Of a stretch of DNA of 64,000 bases, positions 23,704 through 33,161 are shown piece by piece (the stretch's first letter is position 1; each line of letters begins with the position of its first letter). Made by a program: the position numbers and the translations under genes. Below the pieces are notes generated by a model. It was not told where the DNA came from. It saw nothing but the letters and a program-made list of their open reading frames with translations, and searched no databases. The DNA is taken from contig DIUC01000039.1 in the NCBI GenBank assembly GCA_002435785.1, positions 1-64,000 on the forward strand. Direction: 5' to 3'. The DNA comes from Saprospiraceae bacterium UBA6168 (GTDB lineage Bacteria > Bacteroidota > Bacteroidia > Chitinophagales > Saprospiraceae).

Positions 23704-25518
23704 ATGAAAAAGCTATTTAGTTTACTCACCATGGCTGCCTTGGCGTTCCTTTACAACCCAATTTCATTGGTCTGCCAAGACAATACAAACTGGATTTTCA
23801 ACCTCTCCGAAGGGGTGGGCGAAGCATCCGTAGGATTAAATGATTACCAACCTGAGATTGCCGCTGACGGCAATAACGTACATTCCATCTGGTTAACACA
23901 TGCGCCAGGTGCCGACTACAACACTTACCAACTGAACTATCGCCGCTCTGCCAACAACGGCGAAACCTGGGGCAGCAAAATCAAACTACAAGAGGGATTG
24001 TTGGACCCGAACCGGGTCTTCAACCGCATCTTCGTTTCGGGCAACTACGTCCATATCGTGGTGAGCTGGAACGCTGGCACAGCCGAAGAACTGCGCTATT
24101 TCAGGTCCACCAACGGCGGGGCGAGCTTTGAGGCACCGAAGGTCTTGTACTCAACAACGTTTGACCTGTACAACCTGCACATCGCCGGAGACGGCAGCAA
24201 GGTCAGGATTAGTTTCACCGATGATTGTTGGTGGTGCGGCACGAAGAAATGGTTCAGGCTGCTGAAATCCGACAACAACGGCAGCAGCTTCGAGACGACC
24301 ACCGTACTGGAAGACTTCGTGGGCGACCTGTCCAACTTTGCCAGCATCGCCGTGGAAGGCAACAACGTGTACCTGCTGTACATGCAATCCATAGGCTACT
24401 GGGCCAACTACGACTTCGAGCTTCACCTGCTCAGTTCCAACGACGGTGGCAGCACTTTTACCAACCACGTGATTTCCAGTCCAGCGGCGAATGGCATACA
24501 CCACGTCTTCCAGCTTTTGGATGGCAACAACGGCTACTGCCCAAAAATCGCCACCGACGGCAACAAGGTCTGGGTTATCTGGTCTGGCTATGATGCCGCC
24601 AACCAAGCCACCGTCTTTGTCAACCATTCCACGGACGGCGGGGCCACGGTCTCCGCGCCCGTGAGAGTCTCCGGGGAAGAGCACTACCTCCACACTGGCC
24701 TCGAAACGATAGCGGCCAAGGGTGACCACGCCTACATCGTTTTCAATACTGGCAACAACAGGCTGTACTTCAACCACTCCAGCGACGGCGGTGCGACGTT
24801 TGGAACGCTCGCAGAGTTCACCCGGCCCGGTGGCAGGTATGTAAATGAAAGCATAGAACCGCAAATCGTGATTGACCCGCTCGACAACGGGGCCTATGTG
24901 GTGGGCACAGGCCCGATATGGGGCAGGATTTCTCCGCAAGGCCAGATAGCTGAGGGGCCAACGTTTTTGGGCAACTTCAGCTTCACCAATAGCCGCCGGC
25001 CCAGGGTGGCAATTGCCGCCAATGGCTACGCACACCTCGTCATGGAGGGCGGGGGAGATTGGCTCTCAACAGGCGCTTTTGCGGATAGTGAAACCTGGTA
25101 CAGGAGGCTCAACCTCAACCCAACCGAGGTGGTGCAAACGGAGCAGGCACTGCGCATGGACATCATCATGAATCCTGGTGATGGCAGCGGATTGTCACGC
25201 TACGACAACATGGCCATCGGGCCGGAACTGGGCGACCAATTCACCGATGGGATGACCGTCGAGCTGTGGGTGAACCTCGACACAGTGGCCTTTGACAAGC
25301 GAATCCTCACCCAATATCACACCAGCACTTGGAACATCAACAACCCGGTGACCTTCCAGCTTTGGACGACGGCCAACAACCAGCCCGTGGCAGGCATTAT
25401 GACCAGTACAGGCGCTTATGCCATTTGGGGCACAAAAAACCTACTGCAAGGCTACTGGAACCACCTTGCCGTGACCTACCAAAACGACGGCAGCCCGCAG
25501 AATTCAAGCTGCTGCTGA
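23704..25518 (+). CDS. Giant T9SS cargo, N-terminal part (BNR and LamG)
   Basis: First reading-frame segment of one interrupted gene that continues to 28235. A Sec signal ('LLTMAALAFLYNPISLVCQ') precedes about 400 residues of BNR/sialidase-like repeats with the Asp-box pattern S-x-N/D-x-G-x-x-[TF] ('RSANNGETWGSK', 'RSTNGGASFEAP', 'KSDNNGSSFETT', 'SSNDGGSTFTN', 'HSTDGGATVSAP', 'HSSDGGATFGTL'). A concanavalin/LamG fold starts near residue 490 ('MTVELWVNLDTVAFDKRIL'). The frame is lost at about 25497 within 'YQNDGSPQ'; adding one base there restores the LamG strand 'EFKLLLNGQ'. The catalytic residues of true sialidases were not found, so it is likely a carbohydrate-binding or adhesive surface protein. 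Confidence 0.85.
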   Translation: MKKLFSLLTMAALAFLYNPISLVCQDNTNWIFNLSEGVGEASVGLNDYQPEIAADGNNVHSIWLTHAPGADYNTYQLNYRRSANNGETWGSKIKLQEGLLDPNRVFNRIFVSGNYVHIVVSWNAGTAEELRYFRSTNGGASFEAPKVLYSTTFDLYNLHIAGDGSKVRISFTDDCWWCGTKKWFRLLKSDNNGSSFETTTVLEDFVGDLSNFASIAVEGNNVYLLYMQSIGYWANYDFELHLLSSNDGGSTFTNHVISSPAANGIHHVFQLLDGNNGYCPKIATDGNKVWVIWSGYDAANQATVFVNHSTDGGATVSAPVRVSGEEHYLHTGLETIAAKGDHAYIVFNTGNNRLYFNHSSDGGATFGTLAEFTRPGGRYVNESIEPQIVIDPLDNGAYVVGTGPIWGRISPQGQIAEGPTFLGNFSFTNSRRPRVAIAANGYAHLVMEGGGDWLSTGAFADSETWYRRLNLNPTEVVQTEQALRMDIIMNPGDGSGLSRYDNMAIGPELGDQFTDGMTVELWVNLDTVAFDKRILTQYHTSTWNINNPVTFQLWTTANNQPVAGIMTSTGAYAIWGTKNLLQGYWNHLAVTYQNDGSPQNSSCC

Positions 25519-28235
25519 ATGGCCAAGCGATTGCCTCGACGACTGCCACCGGCGACCTCATCCAATCCGATGCTGTTTGGTTTCTCGGCAGCACTTTTGG
25601 CGGCTTTAGTGGCCACCCGTCGGCAGGGTTTGCGGGGAGCGCGGACGAACTGCGGTTCTGGGACCAAGCACGGACGGAAACGCAAATCAGGCAAAACCGT
25701 TTTGCAAACATCCCGGCGGACGAGGATGGGCTGACGGCCTACTACAAGTTCAACGCCATCTCCCCATTTGGTGAAGTGACGGATGCCAGCGGCAACGGCC
25801 ACACGGCCCACCTGATGTACAAGGAAGAACTGGTACCCGCTACCATCAAGGACTTGAACACCCGCTTTACTTATGTCCAAACGGTCGCTTCATTTGCCTT
25901 TTTCCAGCAGAGCGATGGCGGCGAAACCTTCCATTGGGACTTCGGCAATAGCACTCAATCCGACGGGGCGAACCCAGCCATTACTTACCAGACGCCGGGC
26001 GTTTACAACGTCTGCCTGAGCGCCTACGGCGATGACATGTACGACACCTACTGCGAAGAAGTAGTAGTGCAAGGCATCGAAAGAATACAACCCACCGTGG
26101 GCGGCAACACCGACTACGTCACCCTCTACATCTACGGCGGCGGCTTCAATTCCAACAACGTAGTGAAGCTCCGGCGCAGCGGCTTCCCGGACATCGTTGC
26201 GGAGCAAACCATCCTCGACGCCCGGAAAACACTGACCGCCATGATGAACCTCGACGGCCAACAGACGGGCGCTTGGGACTTGGTCATCACCAATGGGGCA
26301 CAGGAAATGGTGCTGCCCGCAGCCTTCCACATCGTGCAGGGCGAAGCGGCAAAACCCTACGTGCTCTACAATGGCGGCGGCACCATCCTATTCAACCGCT
26401 GGAAGCCGCAAAGCATCACGCTCGGCAACTCGGCCAACGTGGATGCCCACGGCGTACTACTCTGGGTAACCATACCAAATGCACCCGGCAACGACATTGC
26501 CTTCCTCAACCTCGACGTGCAGGCGCCGCAGCTCGCCATTGACAATGGCTGGGAAGACGAGCTCGATGCCCCCGAATACTACGTCGTGGCCGACTCGCTT
26601 TTTGGGAAGCCCAGCAACAGCCGGGTCTATGTTTTTTACTTCCCCATTTTGCCCGCAAAATCGAGCATGAACATCGCTATGCGGGTGAAAATCGGTGCAG
26701 CGGGCGGCACCGTTCCGCTGCAAGTTTGGCTGAGCGAACCGTTTTACCAGTCGCCCATTTCACCGGAGGTGCAGGGCTGCGTTGCTTTGGCAACGATAAA
26801 AGGGCTGATAAAAGGCGGCGTGGGCTTCATCCCCGGCGTGCCTTGCTTGACGGGTTCGATGGCAGTGGTTTCCGATTACCTGAACGACCAACCCCCTACT
26901 CCTTCTGCCGTCGAACACATTGACACCAGAAGCTGGTTCTGGATTTTGGGCACCAACATCTTCGAATGCGGCTCGTCGCTTATACCGGGCGGCAATGTTT
27001 ACGCTGGGATCCTCGGCCTCATCACATCGGGCGTGGAGAACGCCCAAGAGAACGCCGACTGTTACAGCGGCTTCCGCCAAATCGGTTGGCTGGACATCCT
27101 TTACTATCCCGTTTGGTCGCTAGACCCCAACGAGAAAAAGGGCATGCCGGGCTTCACCGAAGACGGCTATATCGGGCGGTACGACCGCTTGGGCTACCAG
27201 GTGAGCTTTGAGAACAAAAGCACGGCCACGGCGCCTGCGCACGAGGTGACCATCGTGGACACGCTCACGTTCAGCAAGGCCGACCTCTCCAACTTCGCCT
27301 TCGGCGCTTTTGGTTGGGGCGATACGCTGTTGTTCCCGCTGCCGGGTTCCAAAGCATTCAGCATGGACGTGGACCTGCGGCCTGCACGTGACATCATCGT
27401 GCGGGTGACGGGCGAACTGAACGAAACCGACAAAATCGCCACTTGGCGATTCCTATCGCTCAACCTCACGACCATGGACTACGAGGAAGACCCGTTTGGT
27501 GGGTTCTTGCCGCCAAACGTGACCCCGCCAGAGGGCGAGGGCTTCGTGAGCTTCACGATGGGCATACAGGACAATATCCAGAACGGCGACGTCATCGAAA
27601 ACCGGGCATCCATCGTCTTTGACGCCAATGCGCCTATACTCACGAACCTACACCGCAACACTTTCGACTTGGCGGCCCCCAACAGCGTGCTGAGCACTTC
27701 GGCCTCGACGACCACCGACACGCTGATTACGCTCGACCTCTCGGCATCCGACGGCGGCAGTCAAGTGCGCCACGTAGAAATCTGGGTATCGGAAAATGAC
27801 AGCGCCTTCGTCTTCAGCCAGAGCGCTCATGCCGATGTGGCCGACTTTGTGGGCAAACCCGGCTCCACCTACGAGTTCTACAGCATCGCCGTGGACAGTG
27901 TGGGCAACCGGGAGGCCATTCCTACTGCCCCCGATGCCGTGGTGACTTTCCTCGTGAATGCCACAAGCGACCGCTTCAGCGCCAGCGACATCCGACTGTT
28001 CCCCAACCCGGCACAGCACCAAGTGACGCTGGAACTGAACATGACCCAAGCGGCTACCATGACCGCCACGCTGGAAGACTTGACGGGCAGGCAAATCCAA
28101 ACCCTGTTCCGTGGCAACTTGACGACGGGCAAACACGCCCTCCGACTGCAACTGCAAGCCGTGCCCGGCATCTACTTCCTCCGCATCAGCGATGGTGTGG
28201 GGAGCAGGACGGAGAAGGTGGTAATGAGCAAATAA
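25497..28235 (+). CDS. Giant T9SS cargo, C-terminal part (PKD and sorting domain)
   Basis: Second segment of the gene that starts at 23704, one frame away; its upstream in-frame extension to 25329 overlaps the first segment and is not used. It opens inside the LamG fold ('EFKLLLNGQAIAS', 'DELRFWDQARTETQI', 'LTAYYKFN'), then a PKD domain ('ETFHWDFGNSTQSDG', 'TYQTPGVYNVCL'), an Ig-like segment ('VTLYIYGGGFNSNNVVKLRR'), a cysteine-containing middle of unknown fold, a DUF11/CARDB-like region ('YQVSFENKSTATAPAHEVTI'), and a T9SS type A sorting domain ('IRLFPNPAQHQVTLELN', 'VPGIYFLRI', 'EKVVMS'). If the frameshift is real, the product lacks its signal peptide and the gene is dead; with one base restored it encodes about 1,510 residues. 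Confidence 0.85.
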   Translation, partial: AEFKLLLNGQAIASTTATGDLIQSDAVWFLGSTFGGFSGHPSAGFAGSADELRFWDQARTETQIRQNRFANIPADEDGLTAYYKFNAISPFGEVTDASGNGHTAHLMYKEELVPATIKDLNTRFTYVQTVASFAFFQQSDGGETFHWDFGNSTQSDGANPAITYQTPGVYNVCLSAYGDDMYDTYCEEVVVQGIERIQPTVGGNTDYVTLYIYGGGFNSNNVVKLRRSGFPDIVAEQTILDARKTLTAMMNLDGQQTGAWDLVITNGAQEMVLPAAFHIVQGEAAKPYVLYNGGGTILFNRWKPQSITLGNSANVDAHGVLLWVTIPNAPGNDIAFLNLDVQAPQLAIDNGWEDELDAPEYYVVADSLFGKPSNSRVYVFYFPILPAKSSMNIAMRVKIGAAGGTVPLQVWLSEPFYQSPISPEVQGCVALATIKGLIKGGVGFIPGVPCLTGSMAVVSDYLNDQPPTPSAVEHIDTRSWFWILGTNIFECGSSLIPGGNVYAGILGLITSGVENAQENADCYSGFRQIGWLDILYYPVWSLDPNEKKGMPGFTEDGYIGRYDRLGYQVSFENKSTATAPAHEVTIVDTLTFSKADLSNFAFGAFGWGDTLLFPLPGSKAFSMDVDLRPARDIIVRVTGELNETDKIATWRFLSLNLTTMDYEEDPFGGFLPPNVTPPEGEGFVSFTMGIQDNIQNGDVIENRASIVFDANAPILTNLHRNTFDLAAPNSVLSTSASTTTDTLITLDLSASDGGSQVRHVEIWVSENDSAFVFSQSAHADVADFVGKPGSTYEFYSIAVDSVGNREAIPTAPDAVVTFLVNATSDRFSASDIRLFPNPAQHQVTLELNMTQAATMTATLEDLTGRQIQTLFRGNLTTGKHALRLQLQAVPGIYFLRISDGVGSRTEKVVMSK

Positions 28236-28302
28236 AGTGTAGGGTATTGGGTCTGTATGCTCTCCCAACCTAATTTTTCTTCTTCCTTTTTATCTTGCCA
28301 TT

Positions 28303-28353
28303 AACGAACAAAGCGGTACGATTGCTCCACGCAATCGTACCGCTTTGTTCGTT
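28303..28353. repeat. Perfect 23-bp inverted repeat
   Basis: The arms 28303-28325 and 28331-28353 are perfectly complementary over 23 bp with a five-base loop. It lies 67 bases after the giant cargo gene. It has no T-run on either side, so it is unusual for an intrinsic terminator; a structured-RNA, REP-like or MITE-like origin is possible. Confidence 0.85.
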
Positions 28354-28638
28354 CAGCAGGGAGCCGCAGGAGAATTGGAACATGCATGAAAATCAACACC
28401 CAATAAACCTTTCGCCAAAACTGCATTAACAAAGACAATCTTGCCAAAAAAATGGAATAAACTCAAAAAAGATTTGGGAATTCCAAACCTTGTTTGATAT
28501 TCGCCACTGCCTTTTCTTTCAAACCCAAGCGTTCAGCTTGTTAGCGACGTGTATCCCTCGATTTGCAGGGTTTAATTCAATTTTTCAAATAACCAGGCTA
28601 AAAATTAGCCGCCCTCGTGCTGTCGAAGCACATCGTGA

Positions 28639-28658
28639 CGCTGAACCCGGGTTCAGCG
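28639..28658. promoter_or_regulatory. 20-bp perfect palindrome upstream of susC
   Basis: CGCTGAACCCGGGTTCAGCG is fully self-complementary with no loop. It begins 100 bases upstream of the SusC ATG. Full dyad symmetry without spacer suggests an operator for a dimeric regulator rather than an RNA hairpin. Confidence 0.5.
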
Positions 28659-28738
28659 GAAGCATGGCGGTCACAGGTGTTTAGCGACACAAACTCAGCG
28701 TATTTTCTCACATTTGTTTATAACTAAAATCTTTAAGA

Positions 28739-31720
28739 ATGAAAAAACACATTATTCAACGGTTACTGCCCGTCCTACTGTTGTGCATGGCCGCTACTGG
28801 GCTTTTTGCGCAATATGTGGTCAGCGGCACGGTCAAGGATGAGGCTGGCGCCCCTATCATAGGCGCAAACGTGATTATTAAGGGTACCTCCACAGGTACC
28901 ATCACCGACGTGGACGGCAGCTTCAACATTCGGGTGCCGGACAATGCGACTGAGATTGAGTTTTCTTACATCGGGTTTCTGGCGCAGAACTTGGCCATTT
29001 CAAGGGCCAACAACACCTTGAGCGTGGTACTTGTCGAAGACTTGAACAACTTGGAAGAGGTCGTGGTGACAGGTTTGGCCACGAGCGTGAAGCGGGCCAA
29101 CTTGGCCAATTCCGTGGAAAGGGTGGATGCTGCCCAACTTACGGGTATTGCTATGCAATCTACCGTTGATGGCGCACTTTACGGCAAGTTCAAAGGGGCC
29201 GAAATCCGAGCGAACTCCGGTGCACCGGGCGGTGGCTTGTCTTTCCGCTTGCGGGGCACGACTTCCATCAGTGGATCCTCGCAGCCGCTCATTATCTTGG
29301 ATGGGGTTTTCATTGACAACTCTTCCATTAAAGGTGGCTTGAACACTGTCTCAGCGGCACAGGCTGGCGGAAGCACCCGCAACCAGGACAACCCGTCCAA
29401 CCGTTTGGCCGACCTTGACCCGAACGACATCGAGTCCATCGAAATCCTGAAAGGTGCTTCCACGGCGGCCATTTATGGCTCACGGGCAGCAGGCGGCGTG
29501 GTCATCATCACCACCAAAAAAGGAGAAGCGGGGAAGACCAGAATCAACTTTGGACAGTCCATCGGTCAAACGCAGATGCTGAACCCGCTTGGCGTACGTC
29601 AATGGACAGAGGAAAGAGTGTTGGCGTCGGCGTTTGCGAGCGACATTGACAATTTCCGGGCAGCCCGCGACAATGGCACACTTCACAACTACGAAGACGA
29701 ACTGTACGGCAACAAGGGCTTGTTGTCCAATACCCGCCTGAGCATCAGCGGCGGCAACGACAAGACCAAGTTCTTCATTGGCGGCAGCTACAAGGACGAA
29801 GAGGGCATCGTGAACAATACTGGTTACAAGAAAGCCTCCATGCGGATAAACATTGACCAGAAGGTGAACGAAAATTTCAACCTCAACATGACTTCGAATT
29901 TTATCCATTCGTCCGCAGACCGAGGTTTTTTCAACAACGACAACTCAGGCACTACGATGGGTGTAGCACTGTCTTCTACGCCTTCGTGGGCGCAACTACA
30001 GCCGAACGAAAACGGCATTTACCCATCCAACCCTTATGCGCCTTCCAACTTTCTGGAAACCGCTGCGCTGATGACCAATAACGAATCGGTCAACAGGTTC
30101 ATCGGAGGTGGTACTGCCACTTACAAGCTCTTCACCACAGAGAATTCTTCCCTGAGGGCGATAGCCAGGGGCGGGGTGGATTTTTACAACTTGTACACCC
30201 GTGCCATTTGGCCCAACACCCTTCAGTTCCAACGGGACGGCAACGGCCTGAACGGGGTTTCGGTGCAGGGTTTCACCAGGAACCTGAACACCAACTTAGC
30301 GGCTTTCTTGGTGCACAACCAGTTTTTGGACAATGGGCTTTCGTTCAACACATCGGCTGGTGTGACACAGGAAAACTTTGACCAAAACAGCATCCTCGGA
30401 ATCTCATCGAATATGATTGGGGTGCAGACCAACCTCGACCAAGCTGGCTCCCGCACCACGGAACAGTTCAGACGGCCACAGACCGACAAAGGCTTTTTTG
30501 CACAAGAAGAAATCAACTTCAGGGACATGGTCATCGCCACCATCGGCATCCGTGGCGACAAATCCTCGAACAACGGTGACGTGAACAAGCTGTACTACTA
30601 TCCGAAGGCAAACATGGCCATCAACGTGCACAATTTTGATTTTTGGAACAAAGATGGTATGCTCTCCCAGGTGAAGTTGCGGGCAGCCTACGGCGAGTCC
30701 GGCAACTTTGCCAGCTTTGGTGCCAAGGCCACCATTATGAACTCCACGATTGTGGACGGTGTGGCCGGCGTGAACGTCCCATCTTTGCTTGGCAACAACA
30801 AGGTAGGCCCAGAGCGCCAGAAGGAATTGGAGCTTGGCGTTGATATTGGCTTGGGTACGATTGTAGGCGTGGATGCCACCTATTATATCAAGTCGGTGGA
30901 AGACCTTTTGCTCAATGCGAACGTGCCGACCTCTTCCGGCTTCTCCCAGCAGGTGACCAATGCCGCCGAACTCGAAAACAGGGGTTGGGAAATCGGGCTG
31001 AACCTCAACATAATCAATACCCGTGACTTCAAATGGGGCTCAAGGTTCGGCTGGTGGAAGAACACTGCCGAGGTTACAAAGCTTTCCGTGCCAGCTTTCA
31101 CAAGTGGCGGCTTCGCCAACTTTTTGGGCAATTTCATGATAAAGGAAGGCTACAGCCCTACCACCATTATTGGTGTTGGCCCAAACCCCGACGTGACACT
31201 CAACGGCACTGGCGAACCAACCTTGCAGGTATTCGGCAATGCAGAGCCAGACTTCCAGCTCTCTTGGTCGAACATGATGTCTTACAAAAACTTTGACTTC
31301 AGCATGGTCTGGCATTGGAAACAAGGCGGCAAGAACATTAACCTGTCTGCGCTCCTTTTTGACCTTAATGACAATTCCTACGATTTTGACGACAAGGGCC
31401 TCGACCCCAGCGGCCAGGAGGCCAATGGACCATACCGGTTGAGCCAATTGGGTTCAAACACTGGCCCTTATATAGAGGATTCCGGCTATATCCGGTTGCG
31501 TGAGGTAGGGTTGTACTACACCATTCCGCTGAAGAATGTGAAGGCCATTGAAAAGGTGCGTATTGGGTTTTCTGGCAACAACCTGATCAACTTCTTCGAT
31601 TACAGCAGCTACGACCCGGAGGTGTCCAACTTCGGAGCCAACGAATTCTCAACGGGTGTGGAAGTAACCCCATTCCCTTCCGCAAAGCGGTGGGACTTCC
31701 ACGTAAACTTCACTTTTTAA
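28739..31720 (+). CDS. SusC/RagA-family TonB-linked outer-membrane transporter
   Basis: 993 residues, the normal size of the family. A Sec signal ('LPVLLLCMAATGLFAQ') is followed by a CarboxypepD-regulatory-like domain (about 27-110: 'VSGTVKDEAGAPIIGANVII', 'TITDVDGSFNIRV'), a plug domain (about 110-235, 'EEVVVTGLAT', 'PLIILDGVFIDNSS', 'IESIEILKGASTAAIYGSRA') and a 22-strand barrel to the C-terminal aromatic 'WDFHVNFTF'. It takes up oligosaccharides or peptides bound by the SusD partner, powered by TonB. The SusD gene follows after 24 bases. No glycoside hydrolase or sensor lies next to it, so the substrate is unknown. Confidence 0.95.
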   Translation: MKKHIIQRLLPVLLLCMAATGLFAQYVVSGTVKDEAGAPIIGANVIIKGTSTGTITDVDGSFNIRVPDNATEIEFSYIGFLAQNLAISRANNTLSVVLVEDLNNLEEVVVTGLATSVKRANLANSVERVDAAQLTGIAMQSTVDGALYGKFKGAEIRANSGAPGGGLSFRLRGTTSISGSSQPLIILDGVFIDNSSIKGGLNTVSAAQAGGSTRNQDNPSNRLADLDPNDIESIEILKGASTAAIYGSRAAGGVVIITTKKGEAGKTRINFGQSIGQTQMLNPLGVRQWTEERVLASAFASDIDNFRAARDNGTLHNYEDELYGNKGLLSNTRLSISGGNDKTKFFIGGSYKDEEGIVNNTGYKKASMRINIDQKVNENFNLNMTSNFIHSSADRGFFNNDNSGTTMGVALSSTPSWAQLQPNENGIYPSNPYAPSNFLETAALMTNNESVNRFIGGGTATYKLFTTENSSLRAIARGGVDFYNLYTRAIWPNTLQFQRDGNGLNGVSVQGFTRNLNTNLAAFLVHNQFLDNGLSFNTSAGVTQENFDQNSILGISSNMIGVQTNLDQAGSRTTEQFRRPQTDKGFFAQEEINFRDMVIATIGIRGDKSSNNGDVNKLYYYPKANMAINVHNFDFWNKDGMLSQVKLRAAYGESGNFASFGAKATIMNSTIVDGVAGVNVPSLLGNNKVGPERQKELELGVDIGLGTIVGVDATYYIKSVEDLLLNANVPTSSGFSQQVTNAAELENRGWEIGLNLNIINTRDFKWGSRFGWWKNTAEVTKLSVPAFTSGGFANFLGNFMIKEGYSPTTIIGVGPNPDVTLNGTGEPTLQVFGNAEPDFQLSWSNMMSYKNFDFSMVWHWKQGGKNINLSALLFDLNDNSYDFDDKGLDPSGQEANGPYRLSQLGSNTGPYIEDSGYIRLREVGLYYTIPLKNVKAIEKVRIGFSGNNLINFFDYSSYDPEVSNFGANEFSTGVEVTPFPSAKRWDFHVNFTF

Positions 31721-31744
31721 CTTGAACAAAAAATTAATCGAGAT

Positions 31745-33043
31745 ATGAAATTGATAAAATTAATCTTCATCAGCGTCCTTTTCCTTTCCCTCGGCGGGTG
31801 CGAAATTGACGACAACCCAAACCCGAACGGGTCGAGCATTGGAGGCTTCAACCTGAATGCGTCAAAAAGCGAGCTTCAAACCTTGGTCACTGGCATCGAG
31901 GACTTGGTTCGCCAGGATTTTGGTTTTTACTATGACGTTACCGCCATCATAGGCCGTGAGTATTATTTCTTCACAGGCTCTGACCCTCGCTACACGGGTG
32001 AGGTGCTGGGCAAGGCCGACTCACAATTGGACGATGCTGGGTTCTATGGTACCCGCCCCTACTTTGGGCGTTACCGCGCCATCAAAAATGCGAACGTACT
32101 GCTGGATGCCGTGAGCAATTCACAGCAAATAACCACTGCGGAGGCCAATGGCTATGAGGGCTTCGCAAAAACGATGCAAGCCCACGAGTACCTGCTTGCC
32201 TTGAACCTGCAATACGAAAATGGCATACGCATTGACGTTGCCGACCCCGAAAACCTGGGGCCGTTCGTCAGTTACGGCCCTGCACTGGCCTCCATATTGG
32301 CCTTGCTCGACGATGCGGCTGGCCATTTGCAAGCAGCAGGGAGCACCTTCCCATTCCGGCTATCCTCGGCTATGGCAGGATTCAACACACCGGCAAGTTT
32401 CCTTACCTTCAACAAAGCCCTTGCCGCACGGGTCGCCCTGTACCAAGGCAACAAAGCAGAGGCCAACAAGCGCCTTTCTGATTCCTTCATGGATTTGAAC
32501 GGCAACCTAAACGCAGGCCCTGCCCGCTACTACTCAATCGGCGGCGGCGACTTCGCCAACAACCTGTTCCGTCCGTTGGACCAGGCCGATGCCATCATCG
32601 TCCACCCTTCCTACATCACCGACCTGACGCCTGGCGACGCCCGTGCCGCCAAAATGGTGCTGCGCCCAAGTGGGTCGCTCAGCCTTGATGGGCTTACGGG
32701 TACCCACGATGTTTGGGTGTTCAAGTCTTTGAGCGATTTTGTGCCTTACATTCGGAACGAAGAGCTGATACTCATCAGCGCAGAGGCCAATTTGGGTACG
32801 GACAATGCGGCTACCATCAGCGCCATCAACATCATCAGGAATGCGCACGGCATCGGCGACTACAGTGGCGGCGTCTCAGAAGCGGATCTGATGAACGAAA
32901 TCATGTACCAGCGCCGCTACTCGCTCTTCGGTGAAGGCCACCGCTGGGTGGACATGCGCCGATGGGGCCGCTTGAACGAACTGCCAATTGACCGTCCAGG
33001 TGATGACGTTTGGGTGCAATTCCCGCGTCCAGTAGGCGAATAA
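31745..33043 (+). CDS. SusD/RagB-family nutrient-binding lipoprotein
   Basis: 432 residues. Lipoprotein signal 'LIFISVLFLSLGGCE' with lipobox 'LGGC'. The helical SusD scaffold includes TPR-like helices ('GFAKTMQAHEYLLALNLQY', 'LTFNKALAARVALYQGNKAE') and the typical C-terminal signature 'MNEIMYQRRYSLFGEGHRWV' followed by 'DMRRWGR'. It covers the SusC pore on the cell surface and binds the substrate. The order susC-susD with 24 bases between is the classical transport pair. A terminator at 33077 closes the operon. Confidence 0.94.
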   Translation: MKLIKLIFISVLFLSLGGCEIDDNPNPNGSSIGGFNLNASKSELQTLVTGIEDLVRQDFGFYYDVTAIIGREYYFFTGSDPRYTGEVLGKADSQLDDAGFYGTRPYFGRYRAIKNANVLLDAVSNSQQITTAEANGYEGFAKTMQAHEYLLALNLQYENGIRIDVADPENLGPFVSYGPALASILALLDDAAGHLQAAGSTFPFRLSSAMAGFNTPASFLTFNKALAARVALYQGNKAEANKRLSDSFMDLNGNLNAGPARYYSIGGGDFANNLFRPLDQADAIIVHPSYITDLTPGDARAAKMVLRPSGSLSLDGLTGTHDVWVFKSLSDFVPYIRNEELILISAEANLGTDNAATISAINIIRNAHGIGDYSGGVSEADLMNEIMYQRRYSLFGEGHRWVDMRRWGRLNELPIDRPGDDVWVQFPRPVGE

Positions 33044-33076
33044 TTGAGGTGATTTTTTTCAAAAAAAACACTGCAT

Positions 33077-33124
33077 AAAAAGAAAAGGCTGCTACCTGAA
33101 TTGGTTAGCAGCCTTTTCTTTTTT
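33077..33124 (+). terminator. Terminator after the susCD operon
   Basis: A 20-base A/G-rich arm pairs with a C/T-rich arm (GGCTGCTA-CC with GGTTAGCAGCC, one bulge) with a six-base loop, followed by TTTTCTTTTTT. Works in both directions with A-rich flanks. Confidence 0.8.
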
Positions 33125-33161
33125 GAAAGCAGGGCTTCATTTTTGCCCAAAAACCCGCGCC

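Larger units (their letters stand above)
28236..28738. other. Intergenic region upstream of susC
   Basis: 503 bases. It contains a perfect 23-bp hairpin (28303-28353) and a 20-bp palindrome (28639-28658), described separately. A plus-strand open frame at 28490-28684 is rejected as noise. The last 60 bases before the SusC ATG are AT-rich and contain CATTTG and a TA-rich stretch that could be a promoter, but no exact TAnnTTTG box is present. Confidence 0.55.

Noticed and set aside
25490..25503. Programmed ribosomal frameshift in the giant cargo
   Set aside because: No slippery heptamer and no strong downstream pseudoknot were seen; a deletion or sequencing error is simpler.
23704..25518. Active sialidase
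   Set aside because: Asp-box repeats are present, but no arginine triad or catalytic Tyr/Glu arrangement could be identified.
28490..28684. Short plus-strand open frame upstream of susC
   Set aside because: No ribosome-binding context, mixed composition, and it runs across the 20-bp palindrome. Probably noise.
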